Assembly (NCBI GenBank): GCA_024275145.1
Contig: JAJRZR010000055.1
Location: 1-64,000, forward strand
Source of the DNA: Deltaproteobacteria bacterium
GTDB lineage: Bacteria; Desulfobacterota; Dissulfuribacteria; Dissulfuribacterales; QOAL01
DNA: 64,000 nt
Reading direction: 5' to 3'
Part shown: positions 17,864 through 28,329 of the stretch, piece by piece
Layout of the letters: every line of letters begins with the position of its first letter
Position numbering within the stretch: the first letter of the stretch is position 1
Notes under the pieces: model-generated
Seen by the model: the letters and a program-made list of their open reading frames with translations, nothing else
Databases searched by the model: none
What the model was told of the DNA's origin: nothing
Translations under genes and position numbers: made by a program

Positions 17864-18035
17864 CAAAGGATGGCCATCCCAGAAATAGAGGCAGCCTGCG
17901 CTTTTCCACATCAATTCATATATCCTGACAGGAGGGATCAAAGTAACCAGGTTAACAATGGGAAGACGCTGGCCTGTCAGAACACTTATAAGAATCTTAG
18001 ACCCATAAAACATTAAAAAAAGGAGACTTGGTGCT

Positions 18036-18323
18036 ATGAAGATTCGTCCATTGCACGATCGTATCTTGGTAGAACGTCTGGAAGAGGAAGAGAAGACCAA
18101 AGGCGGGATCATAATTCCTGACACTGCCAAAGAGAAACCAATCGAGGGCAAGGTGGTTGCAGTCGGCAAGGGCAAGGTCCTTGAGAATGGAGACATTAAG
18201 CCGCTTGACGTAAAGGAAGGTGACCGGGTTCTGTTTGGGAAATATGCTGGGACAGACGTAGTCGTCGACGGACAGGAATATCTTATAATGCGTGAGGACG
18301 ATGTCCTTGGAATCATAGAATAA
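18036..18323 (+). CDS. groES: Co-chaperonin GroES (Cpn10)
   Basis: The 95-aa lid of the GroEL chamber. It has the canonical start [21 protein letters not shown], a mobile-loop [13 protein letters not shown] at about residues 23-35, and the ending [10 protein letters not shown] ribosome site AAAGGAG is upstream. The leader from the CIRCE promoter is about 190 nt. It is followed by groEL after 70 bp in the standard bicistronic operon. Confidence 0.98.
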   Translation: MKIRPLHDRILVERLEEEEKTKGGIIIPDTAKEKPIEGKVVAVGKGKVLENGDIKPLDVKEGDRVLFGKYAGTDVVVDGQEYLIMREDDVLGIIE

Positions 18324-18375
18324 TTGTAATTCAAACTGATCATCCGGAAAATTTGATGTAAAAAATTTGATATAA

Positions 18376-20040
<1,665 letters not shown>

Positions 20041-20069
20041 TAGGATAAGCAAAAAATAACTCTAATTAA

Positions 20070-20097
20070 AAGGCCCCGTCATGGGGCCTTCTTTTTT
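20070..20097 (+). terminator. Intrinsic terminator after groESL
   Basis: An 8-bp stem AAGGCCCC / GGGGCCTT with loop GTCAT, followed by CTTTTTT. Confidence 0.93.
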
Positions 20098-20115
20098 GAT
20101 CCAAACCGTTGGTGT

Positions 20116-20156
20116 TGCCCTTGCCAAGGGCTGGGGATATTTTTACGGTAAATCCT
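20116..20156 (-). repeat. 80-bp palindromic repeat, fragment
   Basis: On the minus strand this reads GGATTTACCGTAAAAATATCC, then AGCCCTTGGCAAGGG, matching the left half of the consensus. It lies between the groEL terminator and the tRNA gene. Confidence 0.5.
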
Positions 20157-20197
20157 GTAATTGCAGGCCGCAGGGGCAATCTCTTCTATTTTCTCTC

Positions 20198-20226
20198 TTG
20201 ACCCTCCTAAATACCCTGTGATAGAA
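20198..20226 (+). promoter_or_regulatory. Probable promoter of tRNA-Thr
   Basis: TTGACC (20198-20203), 17-bp spacer, ATAGAA (20221-20226); the tRNA begins 16 bp downstream. The -35 is strong and the -10 weak. Confidence 0.5.
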
Positions 20227-20241
20227 ATCAGTTTCTACATG

Positions 20242-20317
20242 GCCGGCATAGCTCAGTTGGTAGAGCAGCTGATTCGTAATCAGCAGGTCTGCGGTTCGAA
20301 TCCGCATGCCGGCTCCA
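20242..20317 (+). tRNA. tRNA-Thr (anticodon CGT)
   Basis: A 76-nt cloverleaf: acceptor stem GCCGGCA / TGCCGGC, D arm with AGCTCAGTTGGTAGAGC, anticodon stem GCTGA / TCAGC around loop TTCGTAA, T loop GGTTCGAATCC, discriminator T and encoded CCA. The anticodon CGT reads ACG threonine codons. Confidence 0.96.
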
Positions 20318-20394
20318 GTAAACCCCGGCACTTAACCAACTTCATGGATAAGTGCCTTTCTTTATCTTTGGTGTCAAACTCAAAATATTTTAAT

Positions 20395-20826
20395 ATGCCA
20401 AAAATAAACAATAAAATTGTCATCCCCGACAATGAACTCAGCTTTACATTTTCCAGGTCGAGGGGACCCGGCGGACAAAATGTAAACAAGCTCAACACAA
20501 AGGTGACGTTGAAGTTTGATGTAGATGCCTCCGCTTGCCTAACGGGTGCCCAAAAGGGCCTCATAAAGAAGAGGCTTAATCCTCGCATAAACTTCAAGGG
20601 AGTATTACAGGTTCATTCAGGTCGTCATCGCTCACAACATGCCAACCGTGAAGATGCCATAGACCGGTTCGCCAGGCTCATGGCCTCTGCTTTGGCCCAA
20701 AAACCTCCGCGAAAGAGGACGAGATTACCAGAGGCAGCCAGGATAAGGCGTCTTGAGGCCAAAAGGCATAGGAGCAAGATCAAAAGAGGCAGATCGAAGC
20801 ACATCACCATTGACACGCTGTATTGA
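20395..20826 (+). CDS. arfB: Peptidyl-tRNA hydrolase ArfB (YaeJ/ICT1 type)
   Basis: A stalled-ribosome rescue factor that hydrolyses peptidyl-tRNA codon-independently. The 143-aa protein carries the GGQ motif in SRSRGPGGQNVNK (residues about 22-34). It ends in a strongly basic tail (KRTRLPEAARIRRLEAKRH and following) that would enter the empty mRNA channel. The start at 20395 (MPKINNKIVIPD) fits the family; the open frame otherwise runs back through the tRNA. No good ribosome site precedes the ATG. It lies 77 bp after the tRNA-Thr and may share its transcript. Confidence 0.9.
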   Translation: MPKINNKIVIPDNELSFTFSRSRGPGGQNVNKLNTKVTLKFDVDASACLTGAQKGLIKKRLNPRINFKGVLQVHSGRHRSQHANREDAIDRFARLMASALAQKPPRKRTRLPEAARIRRLEAKRHRSKIKRGRSKHITIDTLY

Positions 20827-21031
20827 GATATAGTTCCCATCTTCTTCCGTTTTCATCTTTTTTGCCGTCGTGTCGGCCAAACGGGACTCTTGTCTTGGCG
20901 AGCGATACGAGTAATGTGCCAGCATGCCGCGGCCATTCAGGTAATATTTGTCAGGTTAGGATTTGCCGCTATTGCGACCTGACAGAATGATTCCCCCCTT
21001 CTTCCTATATATATGGTCTGTGCCTTTTAGA

Positions 21032-21080
21032 CCTCACCCCCGGGCATGAAAATACGGGTCAGGGGGGTGTTTTCACGGTA
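21032..21080 (-). repeat. 80-bp palindromic repeat, partial copy
   Basis: The minus strand reads TACCGTGAAAACACCCCCC, TGACCCGTATTTTCATGCCC, GGGGGTGAGGTC. Both pairing arms (GTGAAAAC and GTATTTTCA) are intact; the right end is missing. Confidence 0.65.
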
Positions 21081-21132
21081 CGGCTACAGGCTGTAAAAGT
21101 TTTTCCCTTCCCTGGCAAGGCAGATCAAGCTA

Positions 21133-21150
21133 TAATAATAATTATTATTA
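21133..21150 (+). promoter_or_regulatory. AT-only palindrome, candidate PerR/Fur-type operator of katA
   Basis: TAATAATAATTATTATTA is a perfect 18-bp palindrome 47 bp before the catalase start. It resembles the PerR/Fur box pattern (TTATAATnATTATAA). Regulation by a peroxide-sensing Fur-family repressor is an inference. Confidence 0.45.
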
Positions 21151-21197
21151 TTTTTAAAAAGAGGTCGATGCCTTCACAATCATGATAAGGAGCAAAG

Positions 21198-22652
21198 ATG
21201 AGAAAGAACAAAAGAAAGCTTACGACAGCGGCAGGTGCGCCTGTCCCTGACAATCAAAACGTTATGACGGCTGGTCCAAGGGGACCAATGCTACTGCAGG
21301 ACGTGTGGTTTCTGGAGAAACTTGCCCATTTCGATCGAGAGGTGATCCCCGAACGCCGTATGCACGCAAAGGGGTCGGGCGCCTATGGCACCTTTAGCGT
21401 TACCCATGACATTACTCGTTATACGAGAGCCAGAATTTTTTCCGAGGTGGGAAAGAAGACTGATCTCTTCCTGCGTTTTTCCACCGTGGCCGGCGAACGC
21501 GGTGCGGCCGACGCCGAACGTGACATTCGAGGCTTTGCCATCAAGTTCTATACCGAAGAGGGAAACTGGGACCTTGTGGGCAACAACACCCCGGTCTTTT
21601 TCCTGCGCGATCCCCTGAAATTTCCGGATCTCAACCACGCGGTCAAGCGCGATCCACGCACCAACATGCGCAGTGCCAGAAACAACTGGGATTTCTGGAC
21701 CTCTCTGCCCGAGGCCCTGCATCAGGTCACTATCACCATGAGTGATCGGGGGATTCCCTATTCGTACCGTCATATGCACGGCTTCGGTTCCCACACATTC
21801 AGCTTCATCAACGCCGACAACGAGCGTTTCTGGGTGAAGTTCCACTTCCTCACCCAACAAGGGATAAAAAATCTGACCGATGCCGAGGCGAAGATGCTCA
21901 TCGGTAAGGACCGTGAAAGCCATCAGCGTGATCTGTACGATAGTATCGAGCAGGGTAATTTCCCCAAATGGACCATGTATGTGCAGATCATGCCAGAGGC
22001 AGAAGCCGCTAATTGTCCATACAATCCCTTTGACCTGACCAAGGTATGGCTACACAAGGACTATCCACTAATCGAGGTTGGCGAACTCGAGCTGAACCGC
22101 AATCCGGAAAACTATTTTGCCGAAGTGGAGCAGTCCGCCTTCAACCCGGCCAGCGTGGTTCCTGGTATTGGCTTTTCGCCCGATAAGATGCTTCAGGGAC
22201 GTCTGTTCTCATATGGCGACGCCCAGCGATATCGTCTAGGCGTCAATCATCACCTGATTCCGGTGAACCGGCCGCGCTGTCCCTTTCACAGTTACCACCG
22301 GGACGGACTCATGCGGGTGGACGGCAACCAGGGCGGCACCATTGGCTACGAACCCAATAGTTGCGGTGAATGGCAAGAGCAGCCCGATTTTTCCGAGCCT
22401 CCGCTTATCCTGGAAGGGGCTGCATACCATTGGAACCATCGGGAGGACGACGACTATTATAGCCAGCCTGGGCTTCTCTTCAGGCTTATGACGCCCGAGA
22501 AGCAGCAAGTTCTGTTCGAAAACACTGCCCGGGCCATGGGCGACATCCCTGTGGAAATCAAGAGGCGCCATATTGCCAACTGCATGAAGGCCGATCTGGC
22601 CTACGGCAAGGGAGTAGCTGCTGCCCTTGGTCTTGATGCCAGCGGGATGTGA
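21198..22652 (+). CDS. katA: Monofunctional heme catalase (small-subunit, clade 3 type)
   Basis: It dismutates hydrogen peroxide. The 484-aa protein has the distal His56 in [12 protein letters not shown], the distal Asn129 in NNTPVFF and the proximal heme-ligand Tyr339 in [14 protein letters not shown]. It is complete, with AAGGAGC before the ATG. Codon use is visibly GC-richer at third positions than in flanking genes (for example GTGGCCGGCGAACGC), which suggests acquisition from another lineage. It stands alone, convergent with the L,D-transpeptidase gene. It implies that this probable anaerobe meets oxygen at times. Confidence 0.97.
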   Translation: MRKNKRKLTTAAGAPVPDNQNVMTAGPRGPMLLQDVWFLEKLAHFDREVIPERRMHAKGSGAYGTFSVTHDITRYTRARIFSEVGKKTDLFLRFSTVAGERGAADAERDIRGFAIKFYTEEGNWDLVGNNTPVFFLRDPLKFPDLNHAVKRDPRTNMRSARNNWDFWTSLPEALHQVTITMSDRGIPYSYRHMHGFGSHTFSFINADNERFWVKFHFLTQQGIKNLTDAEAKMLIGKDRESHQRDLYDSIEQGNFPKWTMYVQIMPEAEAANCPYNPFDLTKVWLHKDYPLIEVGELELNRNPENYFAEVEQSAFNPASVVPGIGFSPDKMLQGRLFSYGDAQRYRLGVNHHLIPVNRPRCPFHSYHRDGLMRVDGNQGGTIGYEPNSCGEWQEQPDFSEPPLILEGAAYHWNHREDDDYYSQPGLLFRLMTPEKQQVLFENTARAMGDIPVEIKRRHIANCMKADLAYGKGVAAALGLDASGM

Positions 22653-22868
22653 GGTGATTAAGGTGAGGGGATGACAAGAAACGCCTTTTCAGAAACTGCG
22701 TCGGCAAAGGTAAACTTTTGGCTTCACCATCCGCCAAATCCGGTGCCTGCGACTGGCAGGGATCCGAGGCTATCGTCCGTACGAGGTCCTGCCGTTTCAT
22801 GGACGTCTGCAGAAAAGGATTGACCGGGCAGGTAAACGATTAAGATAAACGAAGAAGCGTTTTCAGGT

Positions 22869-22890
22869 GGGTGACATAGCCTTGTCACCC
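22869..22890. terminator. Hairpin between convergent genes
   Basis: GGGTGAC-ATAGCCTT-GTCACCC forms a 7-bp stem just past the 3' end of the L,D-transpeptidase gene. No clear U-tract exists on either strand, so terminator activity is uncertain. Confidence 0.35.
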
Positions 22891-22893
22891 CCT

Positions 22894-23961
22894 CTATTCA
22901 TGGATCCTGACCCACGTCCCCGGCGTATCCTTACTTGAAAAGGTCCAATTATCCTTACCAGCCTGTGGCTTCGTCCAATCAAACAGCCACCTTGCATCGG
23001 CGGGGGCCACGTTGATGCATCCATGTGATTGTCTTATTCCAAAATAATCGTGCCAGTAGGCGGCATGGATCGCAAAATTTTTATAAAAATACATCTGCCA
23101 GGGTACATCTTCCAGATAATAGTAGTCTTTTCCTGGCACCCCTCCGCTCATTTTATCTATCCTGGTCTTTGCCCATATCCTGAAAATCCCTTGCTCCGTG
23201 GGATACCTGTCGACACCCGACGATATCAACGTGGCATAAACCATGCGATCTCCTACATAGGCAGTAAGGGTCTGTTCAAAAAGGTCGATGTCGATCCATT
23301 GCTCGTTATTGCCAATAGAGGCCGGCCTTTTTTGGGGTTTAATAAGTGCCACTCGCCTCTGCTCGATCCAGGAACCATCATCTATCTTATACCAATTCCA
23401 TTGGCCAACCCGTCGCGTTTTCAATATATTGACCAGTGTATATTGTTTGATCATTTGACCCGACGGATCGTTATAACGGCCAGGGCTTGTTGAGAGAAAT
23501 GTATCGAGTATAACCCATGCCATGGGCCGGCCTCGGCATTGGTTTATCTCGATCCCCCTGAAATGAGAAGGTTCAAAGAAGTTCAGATACTTGGCCAAGA
23601 TATAGGCATCAGGATCCACGCAATACCATTCCAGGGGCCTTCTTTCTATCGGGGATTCAGCCTCCAGGCTGACCCAAATAAAACCTCCCCATAAAAAACT
23701 GACTGGGGCTGCATAACTGAGGCTAGCAAGCGGCTTGGAAAATATCGGAACAGGCTGGTTCGTTAACATTGCGTACCGCTTGGGCAATCTCGTTTTAGGT
23801 ACAAGCTGCACGCATTGAGAGGGCAAGCCCAGGCTGTCAGATGGCAGCTGTGCCTGTCCAGGACACGGGAACAAACACAACGGAAGGATCCAACACAGGA
23901 CGATGGATGTTGTGAGACTATGATCCAGGATTTGTGTGAAAGTCTTTCCCCAAACCTTCAT
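22894..23961 (-). CDS. L,D-transpeptidase (YkuD domain), secreted
   Basis: It probably forms 3-3 cross-links in peptidoglycan or attaches proteins to it in the periplasm. The 355-aa protein has an N-terminal hydrophobic signal (residues about 14-37). The C-terminal YkuD domain carries the signature HDYFGIRQSHGCINV with catalytic Cys315. A middle segment (WVILDTFLSTSPGRYNDP, then VNILKTRRVGQWNWYKID) looks SH3-like and may bind the wall. The YkuD start WIDIDLFEQTLTAYVGDRMV is intact. Divergent from the endonuclease V gene. Confidence 0.9.
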   Translation of the reverse strand: MKVWGKTFTQILDHSLTTSIVLCWILPLCLFPCPGQAQLPSDSLGLPSQCVQLVPKTRLPKRYAMLTNQPVPIFSKPLASLSYAAPVSFLWGGFIWVSLEAESPIERRPLEWYCVDPDAYILAKYLNFFEPSHFRGIEINQCRGRPMAWVILDTFLSTSPGRYNDPSGQMIKQYTLVNILKTRRVGQWNWYKIDDGSWIEQRRVALIKPQKRPASIGNNEQWIDIDLFEQTLTAYVGDRMVYATLISSGVDRYPTEQGIFRIWAKTRIDKMSGGVPGKDYYYLEDVPWQMYFYKNFAIHAAYWHDYFGIRQSHGCINVAPADARWLFDWTKPQAGKDNWTFSSKDTPGTWVRIHE

Positions 23962-24177
23962 ATGGCCTGCACCTTCTTATGTTGCAGCCTCGAGGCAAGA
24001 AAAACGGTCCAAAGAAAGGGCAAGCAGGTGACAATGTTTACAACAATACCTGGTTATGCCCCTGTAAAAAAACGATTTTTTCAAGGACAAGCCTTTCATA
24101 ATCCATGACGGTTGGTTGACCGTGAAACGTGCCAAGGCCCTAATGCATGTCCGGTTCATCTGTGTAGGTACCTGGGT

Positions 24178-24987
24178 ATGAAGAAGCCGTCCCAGAGAAA
24201 AATATATCTTTACAGTAAACAAAGGGCCAAGGACATGCAAAGGGAACTTGCCAATAGAGTTCGAGTCGAAAAACCCAGCGGCCCATTACGTTTTATTGCA
24301 GGCCTTGACGCGGCATTTGGGAGGCAAGATGATATATGTATAGGGGCCGCGGCCCTATGGGACTCAAAGGATGAGGCTATAAAGGCCGGTAGCATATCTA
24401 TCTGCCCAAATATTTTTGATTACGTTCCAGGGCTTCTGGCCTTGAGGGAAGGGGATGTACTGTTACAGGCCATAGATACCTTGGGCTGGCATCCAGACTG
24501 TATCATCACGGATGGACACGGTATTGCACATCCTAGAAGGTTCGGCATAGCAAGCCACCTTGGCATATTGACTGACATTCCATCCATTGGATGTGCCAAG
24601 AATATATTAGTTGGAGAGTTTGTTCCACCGCCTGCCCCCAGGGGTTCTTTTTCATTCTTAACGGTAGATGGAAAAATCTTAGGGGCGGCTGTGAGAACCC
24701 AGGAAGATGTAAAGCCCGTGTTCGTAAGTGTTGGTCACCGGATCGACCTCGATACCGCAATAGGGCTGGTGCTCAGATCGGCAAATCGGTTTCGAACACC
24801 TGAACCCGTACGGGCAGCCCACCGGCTTAGCAAAGTGGCAAGAAACCTGCTGGATCATCTATGGACAGGCTGCATGCCCCCTGATGATCTTTCAAGGACA
24901 CTGTCTTCTGCCCTGGAACGGATGTTGCCGGAGATACCCGTAATCAAATGTCGCCCAATACGGCGGCTTCAAACCGATTCCATCTAA
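24178..24987 (+). CDS. nfi: Endonuclease V (deoxyinosine 3'-endonuclease)
   Basis: A repair nuclease that nicks DNA near deoxyinosine. The 269-aa protein shows the family motifs AGLDAAFG with Asp44, YVPGLLALREG, and TDGHGIAHPRRFGIASHLG with Asp112, then IGCAKNIL. The start was taken as the ATG at 24178; an in-frame TTG at 24112 would add 22 residues with no homology. It is somewhat longer than E. coli Nfi because of its N-terminal helix and the C-terminal end. It stands between an L,D-transpeptidase and thiE, with no obvious operon partner. Confidence 0.92.
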   Translation: MKKPSQRKIYLYSKQRAKDMQRELANRVRVEKPSGPLRFIAGLDAAFGRQDDICIGAAALWDSKDEAIKAGSISICPNIFDYVPGLLALREGDVLLQAIDTLGWHPDCIITDGHGIAHPRRFGIASHLGILTDIPSIGCAKNILVGEFVPPPAPRGSFSFLTVDGKILGAAVRTQEDVKPVFVSVGHRIDLDTAIGLVLRSANRFRTPEPVRAAHRLSKVARNLLDHLWTGCMPPDDLSRTLSSALERMLPEIPVIKCRPIRRLQTDSI

Positions 24988-25040
24988 GAGCAGGGCATAA
25001 GGGGTAAAAAAATGCAGTATAGCGAGCAGGTGGAACTGCG

Positions 25041-25679
25041 ATGAAATCAAGGAAACGGCTGGGCGGTCTTTATGCCATTACAGATACGGCCCTCACGCCA
25101 GAAAGGTCTCTGTGCGAACAGGTGCGCCTTGCCCTGGCCGGAGGGGCCAGGATAATACAATTAAGGGACAAGGTACATGGAAAGGGCCACCTTTGCCGTT
25201 TGGCCGCAAGAATAAAAAAAATGTGCGCGGCTGCAGGGGCAATCCTGATCATCAACGACCAGGTGGATGTTGCACTTGCCGTGGATGCACATGGGGTCCA
25301 TCTTGGGAGAGACGATATGGACCTATTAGAGGCGCGGAGATTACTAGGTAACAGAATTATAGGTGTTTCATGTTATGGTGATATTGACATGGCGATTGCG
25401 AAGGAAAAGGCAGGGGCGGATTATGTTGCCTTCGGGGCTATTTTCCCGTCTCCCACTAAGCCCGAGGCCCCTGCAATCGGATATGACATAATAAAAAATG
25501 CCGCTGCCATCCTGTCCGTCCCTGTCTGTGCAATAGGTGGGATTACCGTTGAGAACGTAGAGGCAGTGATAAATGCAGGAGCGGACATGGTGGCAGTCAT
25601 AAGTGATCTGTGGACTGCAAGCTCCATAAGTAAAAGGGCCTCTGCCTATAGGAAGCTTTTTTCGATCGCCGAAAAGTGA
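25041..25679 (+). CDS. thiE: Thiamine-phosphate synthase
   Basis: It couples hydroxymethylpyrimidine diphosphate with the thiazole phosphate to give thiamine phosphate. The 212-aa TIM-barrel has GGARIIQLRDK, IINDQVDVALAVDAHGVHLGRDD, GVSCYG, and YVAFGAIFPSPTKP with PVCAIGGI. All phosphate-binding elements are present. Located 53 bp after nfi. Other thi genes are absent from the window. Confidence 0.95.
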   Translation: MKSRKRLGGLYAITDTALTPERSLCEQVRLALAGGARIIQLRDKVHGKGHLCRLAARIKKMCAAAGAILIINDQVDVALAVDAHGVHLGRDDMDLLEARRLLGNRIIGVSCYGDIDMAIAKEKAGADYVAFGAIFPSPTKPEAPAIGYDIIKNAAAILSVPVCAIGGITVENVEAVINAGADMVAVISDLWTASSISKRASAYRKLFSIAEK

Positions 25680-26194
25680 TAAATGCAGTGCTGTCACCCT
25701 ATATAGGCCTTGAGCCCCACCCCCTACAGGGCGTTAAAATACGGCCCTGATAGCGGGTGCATTTTTACGGCAAATCATTCACCTTGCCGGTTTACCAGGA
25801 TAATACGCAAAAATCTTTGTTGACCATTTATAAGAACACGAATAAAGATAATTGGGCACCCCTTGCTCGCCCCTGTTTTTGCGGAGTAGATATTCCGCGC
25901 CCCTTAGCGACAGGTTTTTGAATGGCTTTATCGCATTTCGAGACACAAGCGCCATATATTTGCACCAGACGATTTTACCGAAATGAAACCATGGGAAGGG
26001 CTGATGCTGGCCGAAGCTCACTACAGTAGACCTGGCAAGGAACGCCCGATAGTTTTCTCCGCAGGAATAGACCCTGGGCGAGGACCAAGGTCTCCACGCC
26101 TGGCTTTTGTCTGCTGCTTACCTAATGTAGGCATGAAGGGCAGAATAAAATCGTCACGGGTCATTGATCCATTTTCAATCGAAGGAGTCCAGAG
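25680..26194. other. 515-bp gap between thiE and the NifU-like gene
   Basis: It contains a minus-strand copy of the palindromic repeat at about 25713-25774 and a GCGGA-N8-TCCGC hairpin near 25880-25897. Short open frames here (for example 25779-26021 minus) lack ribosome sites and recognisable content. A promoter for the NifU-like gene should lie at its right end. Confidence 0.5.
25713..25774 (-). repeat. 80-bp palindromic repeat
   Basis: The minus strand reads TTTGCCGTAAAAATGCACCC, GCTATCAGGGCCGTATTTTA, ACGCCCTGTAGGGGGTGGGG. Arms and centre match the consensus; the right end is lost. Confidence 0.65.
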
Positions 26195-26419
26195 ATGAAA
26201 GAAAAGGTGAAAATCGCACTTGAGAAGATCCGCCCAATGCTGCAGCATGACGGTGGAGACGTAGAATTGGTGGATGTGGATGAAGAAACGGGTGTGGTAA
26301 GCGTAAAGCTTACCGGCGCCTGTAAGGGCTGTCCCATGAGCCAGATGACCCTTAAGGCAGGGATCGAAAGGTTCCTTAAAAGTGAAGTGCCAGAGGTCAG
26401 TTCCGTGGAATCGGTATAG
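26195..26419 (+). CDS. NifU-like Fe-S scaffold protein (NifU C-terminal domain)
   Basis: A 74-aa stand-alone NifU_C domain that carries or delivers [4Fe-4S] clusters. The conserved pair is Cys43-x2-Cys46 in GACKGCPMS, and the [11 protein letters not shown] motif is at residues 18-28. AAGGAG sits 9 bp before the ATG. It overlaps nothing and runs convergent to rlmH, 4 bp away. Likely clients here are the ferredoxin-type Por subunits, an inference from biology rather than position. Confidence 0.93.
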   Translation: MKEKVKIALEKIRPMLQHDGGDVELVDVDEETGVVSVKLTGACKGCPMSQMTLKAGIERFLKSEVPEVSSVESV

Positions 26420-26423
26420 TCTG

Positions 26424-26897
26424 TCAATGATGATAAGGCAGACCTGCACGGATGGTGCAGGCCCGGTATATCTGTTCAGCAAGGATCAGACGGGCCATAT
26501 CATGGGTGAAGGTCATGGGTGAAAGGGAAAGACGCTGATTACACTGGGTGACAAGGGAGGCGGCCAGCCCGAAAGGGCCACCGATTATGAATACAAGATC
26601 CCTGTGACCCATTGTCTCTATATCCGTAATAGTCCTGGCCAGATCCTCCGATGTCAAGGGACGACCTGTGGGTTCCATGGCAATGGTGTATGAGCTCACG
26701 GGTAGTATTTTCCTGATTGCATTCGCCTCAAGTTCTGTAATTTCCTGATGGGATTTTTTGGATCCGGCTTTTATCCTTTTGGCTTGCAGCACCTTGATAT
26801 CCATATGCCGTCTGATCCTTTTGACATATCGATCAATACCTGTCTGCAACCAGGCTTCCTTTGTCCTATCTATCCATAGGAGTGATAAACGCAACAT
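26424..26897 (-). CDS. rlmH: 23S rRNA (pseudouridine1915-N3)-methyltransferase
   Basis: A SPOUT-family enzyme methylating pseudouridine 1915 in helix 69. The 157-aa protein starts MLRLSLLWIDRTKE, includes LVFIIGGPFGLA (SAM-binding knot) and ends MTFTHDMARLILAEQIYRA plus the typical tail. The start at 26897 is backed by GGAAGGA 8 bp upstream. Its start codon shares two bases with the selA start on the opposite strand (CATG at 26895-26898). The longer open frame to 27164 is the shadow of selA. Confidence 0.94.
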   Translation of the reverse strand: MLRLSLLWIDRTKEAWLQTGIDRYVKRIRRHMDIKVLQAKRIKAGSKKSHQEITELEANAIRKILPVSSYTIAMEPTGRPLTSEDLARTITDIETMGHRDLVFIIGGPFGLAASLVTQCNQRLSLSPMTFTHDMARLILAEQIYRACTIRAGLPYHH

Positions 26898-28329
26898 GGC
26901 TTTTCCTTCCAATTCTGTACAAAATATCCTGCGCGGACTTCCCAAGATGGATAAGCTTTTGGCTGAAATGCCTAGCGACATCCCGCATAATGTCAAGCTC
27001 TCTGCCTGTAGACAAATACTTGAAACACTAAGATCCCAGATACTTGCCGGCAAGATGGCTGATATCCCCCCTATGAATGAACTGGTCTCGGATGCCGCAG
27101 AACTCGCCTTCCAAAGGTTAAGCCCTTCATTGCGTCCGGTTGTAAACGCAACAGGGGTGGTCATTCATACAAATCTGGGCAGATCCCTCCTGCCCAAGGA
27201 AATATTCCCTACCTTAACCGGGATAGCAGGCCGTTATTCCAACCTTGAATATAATCTCCATGCAGGGGAAAGGGGAAGTAGATACAGCCACGTGGAAGGA
27301 ATCCTAAAGGAACTCACTGGGGCGGAGAGCGCACTTGTGGTGAACAACAACGCCGCCGCGGTCCTGATAACCCTAGAGACCCTGGCAAAGGGGAAAGAGG
27401 CCGTCGTATCAAGGGGTGAACTTGTTGAAATTGGAGGATCATTCAGAATCCCCGACGTGATGGCCCGCAGCGGGGCTATCCTGCGGGAGGTGGGGGCGAC
27501 GAACAGGACCCACCTCAGGGATTATGCCGGGGCGATTGGGGACCAGACCGCCTTGCTGATGAAGGTACACCAAAGCAACTTTTCCATCGTAGGCTTCACG
27601 AAATCGGTATCGGTGAAAGAGTTGTCCACGTTGGCACGCAGCCACGATTTGCCCCTTTATGAAGACCTAGGAAGCGGCAACCTCGTGGATCTGAGTTCAT
27701 TTGGTATCGTTCATGAGCCAACCGTTCAGGAAACCCTGGAGGCAGGGGCAGACCTGGTGAGTTTTAGTGGTGATAAACTGTTGGGAGGACCCCAGGCAGG
27801 AATAATAGTAGGACGGGGAAATCTGGTTGATAGGATCAAAAGGAATCCACTCAACAGGGCCTTGAGAATAGACAAACTGACATTGGCGGCCCTTGAAGGA
27901 GTCCTGAGAATATACCGTGAACCTGAGAAGGCCGTCAATGCCATCCCTACCCTGCGTATGCTTACAACACCGACAAAGGAGGTACGGCGAAAGGCTGGAA
28001 TACTCCTTAATCAGCTACGCTCATTGAGCCTGCCTATTGGTCTGGAGATCATTGATACGGTTTCAAGGGTAGGAGGTGGTGCCATGCCGCTTCAACGTAT
28101 CAAGTCGGCTGCGGTCAGCCTTGAGCCTGGCAGAGCTTGGGCGGTCGATGCCTCTGTATCCAGGTTAGAGAAGGCATTGAGACAAAATGAGCCCCCTATA
28201 ATAGTCCGTATGGAGAATGAAAAAATTATTATGGATCTGCGAACCGTTCAGGACAATGAAATCCCCCTGATTGTAGAGGGAGTAAGGACGGCAGTGGTAA
28301 AGTTTGAAAGAAAAATCTATGAGGATTAG
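26896..28329 (+). CDS. selA: L-seryl-tRNA(Sec) selenium transferase
   Basis: A PLP enzyme that converts seryl-tRNA(Sec) to selenocysteyl-tRNA(Sec), showing that the organism makes selenoproteins. The 477-aa protein has NATGVVIHTNLGRSLLP, the PLP lysine Lys294 in SFSGDKLLGGPQAG, and VVNNNAAAVL. The ATG at 26896 fits the family N-terminus (SVQNILRGLPKMDKLL), and AGGAG lies 14 bp upstream inside the rlmH coding region. selB and selD are not seen next to it; a TPR gene overlaps its end instead. Confidence 0.95.
   Translation: MAFPSNSVQNILRGLPKMDKLLAEMPSDIPHNVKLSACRQILETLRSQILAGKMADIPPMNELVSDAAELAFQRLSPSLRPVVNATGVVIHTNLGRSLLPKEIFPTLTGIAGRYSNLEYNLHAGERGSRYSHVEGILKELTGAESALVVNNNAAAVLITLETLAKGKEAVVSRGELVEIGGSFRIPDVMARSGAILREVGATNRTHLRDYAGAIGDQTALLMKVHQSNFSIVGFTKSVSVKELSTLARSHDLPLYEDLGSGNLVDLSSFGIVHEPTVQETLEAGADLVSFSGDKLLGGPQAGIIVGRGNLVDRIKRNPLNRALRIDKLTLAALEGVLRIYREPEKAVNAIPTLRMLTTPTKEVRRKAGILLNQLRSLSLPIGLEIIDTVSRVGGGAMPLQRIKSAAVSLEPGRAWAVDASVSRLEKALRQNEPPIIVRMENEKIIMDLRTVQDNEIPLIVEGVRTAVVKFERKIYED

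Larger units (their letters stand above)
20827..21197. other. 371-bp gap upstream of katA
   Basis: It contains a minus-strand copy of the palindromic repeat (about 21032-21080) and an AT-only 18-bp perfect palindrome at 21133-21150 (listed separately). No gene seen. Confidence 0.55.

Noticed and set aside
21133..21150. AT-palindrome as a replication or transposon end
   Set aside because: No repeats or origin features nearby; an operator for katA is the simpler reading.
21291..21923. 210-codon minus-strand frame inside katA
   Set aside because: Shadow of the GC-rich catalase gene.
26021..26482. 153-codon minus-strand frame across the NifU-like gene
   Set aside because: Antisense to a well supported Fe-S scaffold gene.
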